Positions 1 to 9,273 of a DNA stretch of 64,000 bases are shown here, one piece after another. How positions within the stretch are numbered: position 1 is the stretch's first letter; every line of letters starts with the position of its first letter. The notes under the pieces were generated by a model, which was given only the letters and a program-made list of their open reading frames with translations, had not been told where the DNA came from and did no database searches. A program made the translations under genes and the position numbers. Source of the DNA: Ralstonia mannitolilytica (GTDB lineage Bacteria > Pseudomonadota > Gammaproteobacteria > Burkholderiales > Burkholderiaceae); contig NZ_CAJPVG010000014.1 in NCBI RefSeq assembly GCF_905397375.1, positions 26,910-90,909 on the forward strand. Direction: 5' to 3'.

Positions 1-161
1 TGCTGGTAGGCAAGGACACCAAGATGCCCGACTGGGTCGTGTTGATCTCGACGCTCGGCGGGATGGAACTGTTCGGCATCACCGGTTTCGTCATCGGCCC
101 GCTCGTGGCCGCGCTGTTCATGGCCAGCTGGGACATCTTCGTGCGAGCGCAGGGCGAGTGA
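1..161 (+). CDS. AI-2E family transporter (PerM-like permease), C-terminal end
   Basis: The first full codon starts at base 3 and the frame runs to TGA at 159-161, so only about 52 C-terminal residues are in the window. They contain LISTLGGMELFGITGFVIGP followed by a hydrophobic stretch and MASWDIF, the typical last-helix region of the AI-2E/PerM family of eight-helix inner-membrane permeases. The substrate cannot be told from this fragment. The family is inferred from the conserved tail only; the rest of the gene lies upstream of the window. Confidence 0.8.
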   Translation, partial: LVGKDTKMPDWVVLISTLGGMELFGITGFVIGPLVAALFMASWDIFVRAQGE

Positions 162-198
162 CGCCGGCCGCGCGGGGGTGGCACGGCCGGCGCGGCGC

Positions 199-447
199 TC
201 AGTTGATGCGCTCGGGGCTGGGCGTCTCGCGCAGGATCCTGCGCCTGCGTCGCTCGTCCGGGTTCAGCGCTTCCAGGAACGATTGCCCCCTGTCCGTCAG
301 CTGCGCGCGGCGATGGCCCTCTGCGGACTTCTCGAGCATGACCAGCTGCCGCTCGAGCAGCGTATCGAGCTCCGCGCGGTTCATGTCGACCTGCTCGGGC
401 GACTGGCTGACGAGCATCAAGGTGGCGAATTCGTGTGGACTCAGCAT
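199..447 (-). CDS. small winged-helix-like protein, function unknown
   Basis: 82 residues, starting at an ATG preceded by AGGAG with a 6-base spacer. The sequence reads as one compact helical domain. The run TDRGQSFLEAL near residue 50 resembles the last helix and wing of small winged-helix DNA-binding domains, and the tail is arginine-rich. It is the last gene of a minus-strand group behind two Hsp20 genes, about 90 bases after the second, so it may be co-transcribed under heat shock. I do not recognise a named family; the DNA-binding idea is an inference. Confidence 0.65.
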   Translation of the reverse strand: MLSPHEFATLMLVSQSPEQVDMNRAELDTLLERQLVMLEKSAEGHRRAQLTDRGQSFLEALNPDERRRRRILRETPSPERIN

Positions 448-537
448 CTCTGTCTCCTAGCAACAATCCAACCGTAACCAGGGGGCACGGTGCCAATGCG
501 CGTGTGAACGCGAAACGGTGCAGCAGCTGCTGCGCGG

Positions 538-963
538 TCAGCCGGCGCTCACCTCGATCCGCCGCGGCTTGGCTTCGTCGCGGCGCGGGATCGTCAGCTT
601 GAGCACGCCATCGCGCAGTTGCGCGTCGATGCGCGATGCATCGAAGTCGGGGCTCAGCACGAACGTGCGCGCGAAGTGCGGGTGCCGGACTTCGCCGTGG
701 TGCAGCCGCAGGCCGGCTGGTGTGGGCACGACGAGATCGGCTTCGATGGTCAGTGTGCCGTCCTGCACCCGCACGTCCAGCTTGTCGCGTGCCACGCCAG
801 GCAGGTCGGCGTACAGCGTGATGCCGTGGCGGTTCTCGAAGATGTCGACAGGCGGCGCCATGTGCGTCTGCCGCGCTGCAGGCGGTTCACGATCGTGATC
901 GTGCCGGGCCACGGCGCTGTTGCCGGCTTGCGCGTGCGTGGCCAATTGGGTGGTATCGCTCAT
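538..963 (-). CDS. Hsp20/alpha-crystallin small heat shock protein
   Basis: 141 residues. The N-terminal arm is variable; the alpha-crystallin domain starts near residue 40 (PPVDIFENRHGITLYADLPG) and ends with the conserved strand DGVLKLTIP near residue 125. Small heat shock proteins form large oligomers that hold unfolding proteins for refolding by ATP-dependent chaperones. The ATG at 963 was chosen over an upstream in-frame ATG because GGAGG lies 6 bases before it and the longer form would overlap the preceding gene. It follows the other Hsp20 gene by 23 bases, so the two form one operon. Confidence 0.93.
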   Translation of the reverse strand: MSDTTQLATHAQAGNSAVARHDHDREPPAARQTHMAPPVDIFENRHGITLYADLPGVARDKLDVRVQDGTLTIEADLVVPTPAGLRLHHGEVRHPHFARTFVLSPDFDASRIDAQLRDGVLKLTIPRRDEAKPRRIEVSAG

Positions 964-986
964 GATGTCCTCCAACATGCCGGTGT

Positions 987-1427
987 TCATTGCACGGTGA
1001 TCGAACGCGGCTTCGACGCCTCCGATTTGCCGACGCTGATGGTCAGGCATCCGTTGACGTAGCGCGCGCTGACCTTGTCCGGGTCCACGTCCTGTGGCAG
1101 CTCGATCACGCGGCGGAAGGCGCCGGCGAAGCGCTCGTCGGCGTAGACGCGCGTCTCATCCGACGAATCCATGTCGGGGCGCTTGCGCTCGCCGCTGATG
1201 GTGAGCAGCCCCTTGTCGATCGACACGTCGATCTGTGCGGGGTCGAGCCCCGGCGCGAACGCGACGATCTCGACCGACTCGTCGGTGCTGCCGATGTTGA
1301 TGGGAGGAAACGCGCCGATGCGCGTGGCGCGCAGGCTCGCGGGGAACCCCGCGAAAAGGGTGGCCATCTGACGTTGCAGGCGATCGATTTCGCCCAGCAG
1401 GTCGGTGCCGAAAAACATGTCGCTCAT
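987..1427 (-). CDS. Hsp20/alpha-crystallin small heat shock protein (first of pair)
   Basis: 146 residues starting MSDMFFGTDLLGEIDRLQRQ. The alpha-crystallin domain covers roughly residues 45-140 and contains APGLDPAQIDVSIDKGLLTI and the closing strand NGCLTISVGK. A TAAGGAG sequence 6 bases before the ATG at 1427 fixes the start. It is the promoter-proximal gene of the Hsp20 pair, and a sigma32-type promoter lies about 130 bases upstream. The two Hsp20 proteins are divergent in sequence and may form hetero-oligomers, as paired Hsp20s do in other bacteria (inference). Confidence 0.94.
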   Translation of the reverse strand: MSDMFFGTDLLGEIDRLQRQMATLFAGFPASLRATRIGAFPPINIGSTDESVEIVAFAPGLDPAQIDVSIDKGLLTISGERKRPDMDSSDETRVYADERFAGAFRRVIELPQDVDPDKVSARYVNGCLTISVGKSEASKPRSITVQ

Positions 1428-1558
1428 GATGGGCTCCTTACGGGCCGCACGGAAGCTGAACCGGACTACGCGCTCCAGTTCGTCCGTCCGCGAGCAGGCC
1501 CACTGACAAACAAATCGAAACACGCAGCGCGTGAACCGCGACTGCCTGAGCAACACCT

Positions 1559-1587
1559 AAAATAGGGCGGCAAGCCCGGTTTTCAAG
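1559..1587 (-). promoter_or_regulatory. sigma32-type heat-shock promoter of the Hsp20 pair
   Basis: Read on the minus strand, CTTGAAA (1587-1581) is followed after 13 bases by CCCTATTTT (1567-1559). This is close to the RpoH consensus (CTTGAAA, 13-15 bases, CCCATnT). It lies about 130 bases upstream of the first Hsp20 gene and points towards it. The region between also serves as the upstream region of the plus-strand gene at 1618. Confidence 0.6.
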
Positions 1588-1617
1588 AGGCCGTTGGACA
1601 CGTCATTGGGAGGCTTC

Positions 1618-2244
1618 ATGGAGCTTTTCGACGCAGTGCACGAACAGATGGAAGCGGTCGGTCTGCCGCTCGTGGCGGTGACGGTGACGGCGGTGCGGCG
1701 GGTGAACACGCCGCTCGTGGCGATCCTGCATTGGCACGGGTTCCGGCGCGCCAGTCCGCTCGTGTTGCCGGGGGTCGACATTCCACCGCGCCCAGTGCCC
1801 GGCTCGGCCCTCCAGCTGGGACAGCCGTGGCATCGCTTTGAAGCTGTGGATGAGGCGCTGCTCGACGCGGCGTGGCAACTCGGCGCGTGGGATCTGGAGC
1901 GCGTGGAGCAGCGCGGCTGCAACGTGGTCGGCGCCTCCGCCCGCGAAGCGCTCGCGTGCCGGCAGGCGTTCGGCGATTACCCCGACAGCGCACCGGATGA
2001 AGCGCTTGTCGACGGCGCGCCCGACCGCGGCGAGCTGATGCAGATGGCCGCAGACGCCGGCTACGTGCGCTGGCTGTTCCGTCCCGTCAAGGGCGGCCTG
2101 TGGCGCGCGCTGGACGAGCCCGACGACACGCTGGAGTCCGATGGCGGACGGCGCCCGCCGTGTCCCGTCATCCCCGAGCCGCGCGGGGGCCGCGGCCGCA
2201 AGGTCTACCGCCTGGGCGAGGTGCGGCGCATCCTGCTTCTTTGA
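1618..2244 (+). CDS. hypothetical protein
   Basis: 208 residues. The ATG at 1618 is preceded by GGGAGG with 5 bases between, better than an in-frame ATG 24 bases upstream. No signal peptide or membrane helix is evident. The protein is proline- and arginine-rich towards its end (PEPRGGRGRKVYRLGEVRRI). Real codon use and the ribosome-binding site support it as a gene. I recognise no family and see no catalytic motif. It is divergent from the Hsp20 pair and 174 bases upstream of a groES paralogue. Confidence 0.7.
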   Translation: MELFDAVHEQMEAVGLPLVAVTVTAVRRVNTPLVAILHWHGFRRASPLVLPGVDIPPRPVPGSALQLGQPWHRFEAVDEALLDAAWQLGAWDLERVEQRGCNVVGASAREALACRQAFGDYPDSAPDEALVDGAPDRGELMQMAADAGYVRWLFRPVKGGLWRALDEPDDTLESDGGRRPPCPVIPEPRGGRGRKVYRLGEVRRILLL

Positions 2245-2278
2245 AACATATTGTTACAAATTCGCGAATTTGCCGCCC

Positions 2279-2307
2279 CTTGAAGGCGGCGCGGAGCGCC
2301 TCTATTT
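2279..2307 (+). promoter_or_regulatory. possible sigma32-type promoter of the second groESL operon
   Basis: CTTGAAG (2279-2285), 13 bases, then CCTCTATTT (2299-2307). This resembles an RpoH promoter and lies about 110 bases before the groES paralogue. No CIRCE inverted repeat (TTAGCACTC-N9-GAGTGCTAA) is found anywhere between 2244 and 2419. Confidence 0.4.
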
Positions 2308-2418
2308 CGCAATCCGCCAAGTTCTGGCACGGCTTGCGCGCCCCTCGGCCATCCCGGTCCGGCAGCGGTGCGGAGCCGGATTCCTTTTTGGTGATCTGTT
2401 ATCGCTCAGGAGATGGAA

Positions 2419-2736
2419 ATGAAGATTCGTCCCCTTTACGACCGGGTTATCGTCAAGCGAATCGAGCAGCAGCGGACGACGGCCTCGGGCATCGTGATCC
2501 CGGACTCGGCCGCCGAGAAGCCCGAGCAGGGTGAAGTCATCGCGGTCGGTACCGGCCGCCTGCTGCAGGACGGCATGCAGCGTGCACTGCAGCTGAAGGT
2601 CGGCGATCAAGTCATCTTCGGCAAGTACGCCGGCCAGACCGTCAAGGTTGACGGCGAGGAGCTGCTCGTCATGCGCGAAGAAGACGTCATGGGCGTGGTG
2701 GAAGCCGACGCCGAGGCAGCGCGCAAGGCTGCCTGA
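2419..2736 (+). CDS. groS2: co-chaperonin GroES, second copy
   Basis: 105 residues starting MKIRPLYDRVIVKRIE. AGGAG sits 6 bases before the ATG at 2419; another ATG lies 6 bases further upstream. GroES caps the GroEL folding chamber as a heptamer. The mobile-loop region TTASGIVIPDSAAEKP and the roof/base motif GKYAGQTVKVDGEELLVMRE are intact. Compared with the standard copy at 9274 it has an extra acidic/alanine tail of about 9 residues (EADAEAARKAA) and a changed segment around LLQDGMQRALQ. It is followed after 84 bases by its groEL partner. Confidence 0.93.
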   Translation: MKIRPLYDRVIVKRIEQQRTTASGIVIPDSAAEKPEQGEVIAVGTGRLLQDGMQRALQLKVGDQVIFGKYAGQTVKVDGEELLVMREEDVMGVVEADAEAARKAA

Positions 2737-2820
2737 AGCCGCTTACCGGTCGCGGATCCCGCACACTGACCCGCCGTTCCGCGACGCGTTGAGTCAACGA
2801 CTTACCCCGGAGCAACGAAC

Positions 2821-4443
<1,623 letters not shown>

Positions 4444-4500
4444 CCTGAGCAGTTGTGCTGCCATCCACCGGTCGGCTCGCCGGCCGGTGCAACTGCACTT

Positions 4501-4539
4501 CGGCATCGCAGGCTGTTTGCCGCGGTGCCGTTTTTTTTT
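4501..4539 (+). terminator. rho-independent terminator after the second groESL operon
   Basis: CGGCATCGC and GCGGTGCCG pair as a 9-bp stem with one G-T pair and a 12-base loop, followed by nine T residues (4531-4539). It lies between groEL and the convergent cytochrome gene. Confidence 0.8.
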
Positions 4540-4570
4540 GCGCCGCCGAATACCGCACGCCCCTGTGGTC

Positions 4571-5419
4571 TTACCGCGCGTCGTGCGTGCCTTGTACGTT
4601 CTGCCCCTTCGCAGCGGGCGCCGCCGCACCGGTGTAGAAACCATCGAGCGCGTTGATCTCCGCATCCGTCAGCCGATGCGCGAGGGCGCGCATGATCGCG
4701 CCGTCATCATTGGCCCGTGTGCCCGCGCGGAACGCATTGAGCTGCGCGGCCACCATGCCCTTCGGATGCCCCGTGAGCGGCGGTAGGACCGGACCGCCGC
4801 CACCGCCGGATGCGCCATGGCAGTCGGCGCATGCGGGCAACGCGCGCGCGTTCTCGCCGGCCCAATGCAGCGTTGCGGCCGGGCCGGATGTTGGCAGCGT
4901 CGCCCCGGCGGGCCGCGGCAACGCCGCGTAGTACCGTGCGACGGCCGCGATATCGCTGTCGGCAAGTTCGTTTGCCACGGGCTGCATGATGGAAGACTGC
5001 CGCGCGCCGCTGCGGTAGTCGAGCAATTGCTTGACGATGTACTCGGCCGGCAGGCCTTCCAGCGTGGGAAACGGCTGCGGGGCAGGCGAGTTCGACCCAT
5101 GGCAGCTCGCGCACGCTGGCGGCACGGCACCGTTGCCCTGCGTGACCAGCAGCCGCCCTCGTGCGGCGTCATCGCGCGGCGCGCCGGCCAGCAGCGCGGA
5201 CCACGCTGCGGGTTTCGGTACGAAATCCGTGGCGCGGCGCACGACCGGCGCCGGTGGTTGGCCCCTCTCTTGCGGGGCCTGCGGTTTGCGCGGCAACGGC
5301 ATGCCGCGGTCTGACAGCACGGCATAAACGGCCACGCAAAGCGGCAGCGCAATGCCGAGCGAAGGCAGCAGCCACAGCGCGGTGGGCAATCGGCGCGATG
5401 GGGGCCGGCCGGCGCTCAT
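4571..5419 (-). CDS. diheme c-type cytochrome, electron-transfer subunit of an FAD dehydrogenase
   Basis: 282 residues. An N-terminal membrane anchor or uncleaved signal covers about residues 12-32 (LPTALWLLPSLGIALPLCVA). Two haem-binding motifs follow, CASCH and CADCH, each with a later methionine-containing segment, as in cytochrome c4-like proteins. It should take electrons from the flavoprotein in the periplasm and pass them to the respiratory chain. Its ATG overlaps the TGA of the GMC flavoprotein gene (ATGA), so they are translationally coupled. Related gluconate/glucose/sorbitol dehydrogenases usually carry a triheme cytochrome; this one has only two sites. Confidence 0.9.
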   Translation of the reverse strand: MSAGRPPSRRLPTALWLLPSLGIALPLCVAVYAVLSDRGMPLPRKPQAPQERGQPPAPVVRRATDFVPKPAAWSALLAGAPRDDAARGRLLVTQGNGAVPPACASCHGSNSPAPQPFPTLEGLPAEYIVKQLLDYRSGARQSSIMQPVANELADSDIAAVARYYAALPRPAGATLPTSGPAATLHWAGENARALPACADCHGASGGGGGPVLPPLTGHPKGMVAAQLNAFRAGTRANDDGAIMRALAHRLTDAEINALDGFYTGAAAPAAKGQNVQGTHDAR

Positions 5420-7185
5420 ACCAGCCCCTTTCCTGGCGACTTCAGATAGCGCGTGTTGATGGCCTCCGCAATCCAGTAGGCCATGGCGCCGACGGTGCCG
5501 GTCGGGTTGTAGTTGGAGTTCTGCGGGAAGAGGCTCGCCCCGGTGACGAACACGTTCGGCACGTCCCAGCATTGCCCGAAGCGATTCACGACGCTGGTGG
5601 CCGGATCGTCGCCGATGGCCGCGCCGCCGGTAAGGTGCGTGGACTGATAGCTCGTTGCCGTGTACGGGCGCTTGCGCGGGCCGGGCTCGGTGGCGACCAC
5701 GCCGTGCATGGTCTTGCCGATGGCATTGCCGCGCTCGGTCAGGAAGGCCGACATGCGGATGTCGTTGTCGGGAAAATCGTAGGTGATGCGCAGCAGCGGC
5801 TGGCCCCAGGCGTCGCGGTACGTCGGGTCGAGGTCGAGGTAGCCGCCGCGCGTGGGCATGGCCGAGCCGGTGATGGTGATCGATGCGGAGTGGTTGTAAT
5901 AGCGCTTGACGGCCCGCTTCCATGCGCTGCCCCATTGCGGTGTGCCGTGCGGCGTCGGGTGGTAGCCGATGGGCGCGCCGCTGACGACCTGGATCTGGAT
6001 GTAGCCGCCACCGACGAAGCCGTGCGGCCCGTGGTCGAAGTTGTCGGCGCTGAAGTCGTCCATCGTCACGGCCGCCGCGCCGGCACCCATGAACGGGTTG
6101 AGCCAGGTCTTCTCGTCAAAGAACAGGTTCACGCCCGAGGTGGTCTGGTGCGTGTAGTTGCGGCCCACCACGCCTTGGCCGGTGGCAGGGTCGTACGGCC
6201 TGCCGATGCCCGACAGCAACAGCAGCCGCACGTTGTTGATGCTGAATGCGCACAGCACGACCATCTCCGCGGGCTGGAAGACCTCCTGCCCGGCGGCATC
6301 GACATACGTCACGCCCCGCGCGTGCCGGCGGGCCTGGTCGAGCTCCACCCTCAGCACATGCGCATTGGTGCGCAATTCGAACGTGTTGAGTTTGAGCGCC
6401 GCCGGCAGCACGCAGACCTGCGGCGACGCCTTCGCAAAATGCTCGCACCCGAAGTTCGAGCAGAAGCCGCAATACACACACGGGTTCATCGCCAGGCCTT
6501 CGGTGTTGACATACGCGCGCGTGCACAGCGCAGACGGCTGGATATACGGGTGATAGCCCAGCGCCGCCGCGGCCGTGCCGAACAGCGCCGACGCATACGG
6601 CACCTTCATTGGGGGGTTCGGATAGGGCCGCGAGCGCCACGGCTCGAACGGGTTGCCGCCGGGCTGCAGCTGGCCCTTCAGGTTGCCGGCAAATCCGGAG
6701 GCGCCGATCAGGTAATCGAAACGGTCGTAGTACGGTTCGAGCTCGTCGTAGGTGAGAGGCCAGTCCTGGGCGGTGAGGTCGGCGTCGAAGATGTGCTCGC
6801 CGTAACGCTGGCGGTAGTGGCTGCGCAGTTTGAGATCGGTCGGGTCGAACCGGTAGTACGCGCCGGACCAGTGGTTGCCCGCGCCGCCCAGATGCGTGGC
6901 CGGATATGCAAACTGCCAGCGGCGCATCGGCAGCGCCACCTGGTCGGTGCGGTTGCGGAAGGTGAAGGTTTCGGTGGCCGTGTCCTGGTGCAGCGCATGC
7001 CGGCGCGTGTACTTCAGTTCGTCATGGATGGCCGGTGCCTGGAAGTCCGGCGACGGCCAGCGCGGCTGCCCGCGTTCGAGCACAACCACGCGCGAGGCGC
7101 GGGCGGCCATCTCCTTGCCGATGATGGCGCCCGTCCACCCGCCACCGATGATGACGGCATCCACTGCTGGCAGCGTCTTGCTCAT
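5416..7185 (-). CDS. GMC-family FAD-dependent dehydrogenase, catalytic subunit
   Basis: 589 residues. The Rossmann dinucleotide motif VIIGGGWTGAIIGKEMAARA is at the N-terminus and GMC-type active-site elements are at the C-terminus (HLTGGAAIGDD and NSNYNPTGTVGAMAYW). A cysteine cluster CVYCGFCSNFGC near residue 250 resembles the Fe-S ligand region of the membrane FAD glucose/gluconate dehydrogenases. It probably oxidises a sugar, sugar acid or polyol in the periplasm; the exact substrate cannot be read. No own signal peptide is seen, so export probably rides on the subunit-3 Tat signal. Its ATG overlaps the upstream stop codon. Confidence 0.92.
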   Translation of the reverse strand: MSKTLPAVDAVIIGGGWTGAIIGKEMAARASRVVVLERGQPRWPSPDFQAPAIHDELKYTRRHALHQDTATETFTFRNRTDQVALPMRRWQFAYPATHLGGAGNHWSGAYYRFDPTDLKLRSHYRQRYGEHIFDADLTAQDWPLTYDELEPYYDRFDYLIGASGFAGNLKGQLQPGGNPFEPWRSRPYPNPPMKVPYASALFGTAAAALGYHPYIQPSALCTRAYVNTEGLAMNPCVYCGFCSNFGCEHFAKASPQVCVLPAALKLNTFELRTNAHVLRVELDQARRHARGVTYVDAAGQEVFQPAEMVVLCAFSINNVRLLLLSGIGRPYDPATGQGVVGRNYTHQTTSGVNLFFDEKTWLNPFMGAGAAAVTMDDFSADNFDHGPHGFVGGGYIQIQVVSGAPIGYHPTPHGTPQWGSAWKRAVKRYYNHSASITITGSAMPTRGGYLDLDPTYRDAWGQPLLRITYDFPDNDIRMSAFLTERGNAIGKTMHGVVATEPGPRKRPYTATSYQSTHLTGGAAIGDDPATSVVNRFGQCWDVPNVFVTGASLFPQNSNYNPTGTVGAMAYWIAEAINTRYLKSPGKGLV

Positions 7186-8030
7186 TCGCCACCCCCGTTG
7201 GCGGCCGGCTGGCTGCGGCATACCGCGTTGCCGGCGAGCGCAACGAAGGCCACGGGCTGCGCCTGCACCTGGGACTGCGGTGGCGGCATGGCATGCCCAT
7301 GCGCCGTGGCGATCGGCACGGGCGGCCGCGTGTAGGGCACGTTGTGGCGCTCGATGTCGTTGGCAAAGCTGGCCATCGCACCCGGAAAGCCGACGAGCTT
7401 CCAGCCGACCATGTTGCGGTTGCCGCCGTAGACGGGGTCCGAGAAGAAACCTTCGATGGCGCCGTCAAGCAACGCCTGGAAGAACACCGCGCTCGGCACG
7501 GCGCCCAGGTCGAGCTTGCCGGCTTCGGCCTCGCGCAGCATGGCGTCCTGCGTGGCGACATCGAGCTGCGCGAAGCGCCGGCCGCCATAGCGGCTTGCAC
7601 ACACCCGGTCCAGCCCGGCAAGCCCGAGGCGATAGCATTCGGCCGGCGTGAGCGCCAGCTGGTAGCCCTGTTCCGGCGTGCCTTGCTGGAAGGGACCGTG
7701 TCGATAGAAATTGGCGCCCTGCCCGAACGTGCCCGCCAGTTGCCGGTCGAGAAACGTCGTCACGCCGGCTTCCTTGGCGCCGGGGCCGAGTTCATCCGCC
7801 GGAATCAGCCGCGCGACGATGGCATCGACTGCCGCACGCTCGTCGACGTTGAAGAAGAGACTCACGTGTTCCGCCGCATCGGAGCCTGGCGTGGATGCGG
7901 CGGACTGCCCAGGCGATGGCCTGGTTGTGGGCGGATGCTGCGCGTCGGCAAACACCGCCGTCGAGACCGGAAGCGTGATGCCCAGGGCCTTCAGCAAGCG
8001 GCGTCGAACCGGTTTGAAGTCGTCGTCCAT
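7182..8030 (-). CDS. gluconate 2-dehydrogenase subunit 3 family protein (Tat-exported small subunit)
   Basis: 282 residues. The start RRRLLKALGITLPVSTAVFA is a twin-arginine-like signal, followed by a Pro/Ser/Thr linker and the subunit-3 domain (EHVSLFFNVDERAAVDAIVARLIP to the C-terminus). In this enzyme class the small subunit chaperones the flavoprotein across the membrane. GGAG about 7 bases before the ATG at 8030 supports the start. It is the first of three genes that overlap by 4 bases each (subunit 3, flavoprotein, cytochrome), so the complex is made stoichiometrically. Confidence 0.9.
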   Translation of the reverse strand: MDDDFKPVRRRLLKALGITLPVSTAVFADAQHPPTTRPSPGQSAASTPGSDAAEHVSLFFNVDERAAVDAIVARLIPADELGPGAKEAGVTTFLDRQLAGTFGQGANFYRHGPFQQGTPEQGYQLALTPAECYRLGLAGLDRVCASRYGGRRFAQLDVATQDAMLREAEAGKLDLGAVPSAVFFQALLDGAIEGFFSDPVYGGNRNMVGWKLVGFPGAMASFANDIERHNVPYTRPPVPIATAHGHAMPPPQSQVQAQPVAFVALAGNAVCRSQPAANGGGE

Positions 8031-8173
8031 GTCTGCGCTCCGTGTTGCGGGGTCTTTGCTTCCCGCACGCGCGGGGCCGCGCAGCGTTGCAGCAAGAAGC
8101 GTGACAACGCCGCGCGCGAGCGGCACGCCGGGCACGCGCACTGCTTGTGTGCCGGCACGACATGGAGGCCGAC

Positions 8174-8512
8174 ATGCGCACGATGCAGCCAACACGGAAG
8201 GCAGCCGCCTTGTGGCTCGCGCTCTTGTGCGGCGTGGACGCAGCATTCGCGCAGGTACCGCCGGCGCCGGGGGCCGCCACCGCGCCCCTTGCTGCGTCGG
8301 ACGCACAGGCCACGCATGGCAAGCGCGGGCCGCGCACGCATCCAAAGGACGCTCGGCTGCCCACTGCGGCAGCGCCTTCCTCAACGGATGGCGCCGGCAC
8401 CTCTGCAGGCTCGCGCGGCTCCGGTGGAAGCGACGGCCTGCCGGGTACCGGCGCTGCAGCCGGATCGGGCGGCTCGGCCGACATGCGCGGTGAGCCCGTG
8501 CGAAAGCCATGA
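8174..8512 (+). CDS. small secreted protein, Gly/Ser/Ala/Pro-rich, function unknown
   Basis: 112 residues. GGAGG stands 5 bases before the ATG at 8174. The N-terminus is a plausible Sec signal (basic MRTMQPTRK, hydrophobic AAALWLALLCGV, cleavage after AFA). The mature part is low-complexity with a GSGGSDG/GSGGSAD tail and no visible fold or catalytic motif. It is divergent from the FAD dehydrogenase operon. No family is recognised. The ribosome-binding site plus signal peptide make it likely to be real, but high G+C open frames are common here. Confidence 0.5.
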   Translation: MRTMQPTRKAAALWLALLCGVDAAFAQVPPAPGAATAPLAASDAQATHGKRGPRTHPKDARLPTAAAPSSTDGAGTSAGSRGSGGSDGLPGTGAAAGSGGSADMRGEPVRKP

Positions 8513-9125
8513 TGGGAAGACGACGTGGAGCCACGGTCCAGTCCGTTTCGCTACGCGAATCGCACCGTGAAAGACGCCCACGTCGGCGCTGCCGCACCAA
8601 CGGCAGCCGGGCGTAGCAACCTGCACAGCAATCCTTAGAGAGACTGTCGCGCAAGCGACGGTCCGATTTCGTTCGCTTGTGGTCTTCATGGCGGGCCGGG
8701 CGGGGAGACCTTCGGGTCCGCCGGTCGTTCTCTAAGGGCCGGTTTGCTACCCGCGCCGCCAGGCCCGCCACCCCGTGTAGCAACCAGATGGGGAGCCAGC
8801 CTCCGATCCAACTTGGAGAGGCCGACATGCCATCTGTCAAAAGCGCGCACCGCCCCGTGTCGTACCCGTCTCCCCCGGCATCACCACCCAGCCCCCGCGC
8901 CCACGTCATCCGACACAGGCAGGCTCACCAAGAACCGCACCGACCTGAACGGCGCCATCGCGGCACAGGCGTATCTCCTTGGCGGCCTATCAGACGTACA
9001 GGCCGTTTATGTGGCTGTCCGCAATGGGTCGGAAGCGGCAGCCGGTCTTCGAGGGAAGGGGGCGCGGACGGGGGAGAGTTCAAGGTTGAGTGAATCTCGA
9101 CAAACACCCCGGGCAATCCCCGTTC
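8513..9125. other. gene-free stretch with repeat structure
   Basis: About 610 bases between the small secreted protein and the groES promoter. Open frames exist on both strands but lack convincing ribosome-binding sites and protein character. The stretch contains the GTAGCAA/TTAGAGA repeat described separately. It may be the remnant of a phage or satellite regulatory region. Confidence 0.5.
8613..8785. repeat. inverted and direct GTAGCAA...TTAGAGA repeat
   Basis: GTAGCAAC (8613-8620) with TTAGAGAG (8635-8642) recurs inverted at 8728-8750, where the minus strand reads GTAGCAAACCGGCCCTTAGAGAA. A third GTAGCAACC occurs in direct orientation at 8777-8785. The spacing between the two motifs is 14 bases in the first copy and 8 in the second. 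The arrangement could fold into a long hairpin in RNA. No function is known to me. Confidence 0.55.
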
Positions 9126-9154
9126 TTGAAATCGTCATACCCCATCCCTATAAT
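9126..9154 (+). promoter_or_regulatory. promoter of the main groESL operon
   Basis: TTGAAA (9126-9131), 17 bases, TATAAT (9149-9154): a near-perfect housekeeping promoter. The same stretch read as CTTGAAA, 14 bases, CCCTATAAT also fits a sigma32 promoter, so basal and heat-shock transcription may start at nearly the same place. Confidence 0.8.
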
Positions 9155-9180
9155 TAGCACTCGCCGGGCAGGAGTGCTAA
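9154..9180 (+). promoter_or_regulatory. CIRCE operator (HrcA binding site)
   Basis: TTAGCACTC, 9 bases, GAGTGCTAA: a perfect match to the CIRCE consensus, overlapping the last base of the -10 box. HrcA bound here would block transcription of groES-groEL until heat shock. It lies about 95 bases before the groES start. Confidence 0.97.
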
Positions 9181-9273
9181 CAACGGGCTCCGGCCCCCGA
9201 TGCTTTCCCGATGCGCCGCGCTTGTGCGGCGCGTTTTTGTGAATAAACACTCACTTTGCATTGAGGAGTTTGT

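Noticed and set aside
2244..2419. Possible CIRCE before the second groES
   Set aside because: No TTAGCACTC or GAGTGCTAA half-site was found; only the operon at 9274 has one.
5161..7335. A 724-codon plus-strand frame through the dehydrogenase operon
   Set aside because: It runs opposite three overlapping genes with clear FAD, haem and Tat motifs; its own product is Arg/Val/Ala-rich noise.
8381..8689. A 102-codon minus-strand frame with a CxxC pair in the repeat region
   Set aside because: No ribosome-binding site, overlaps the small secreted protein gene in antisense, and composition is unlike neighbouring genes.
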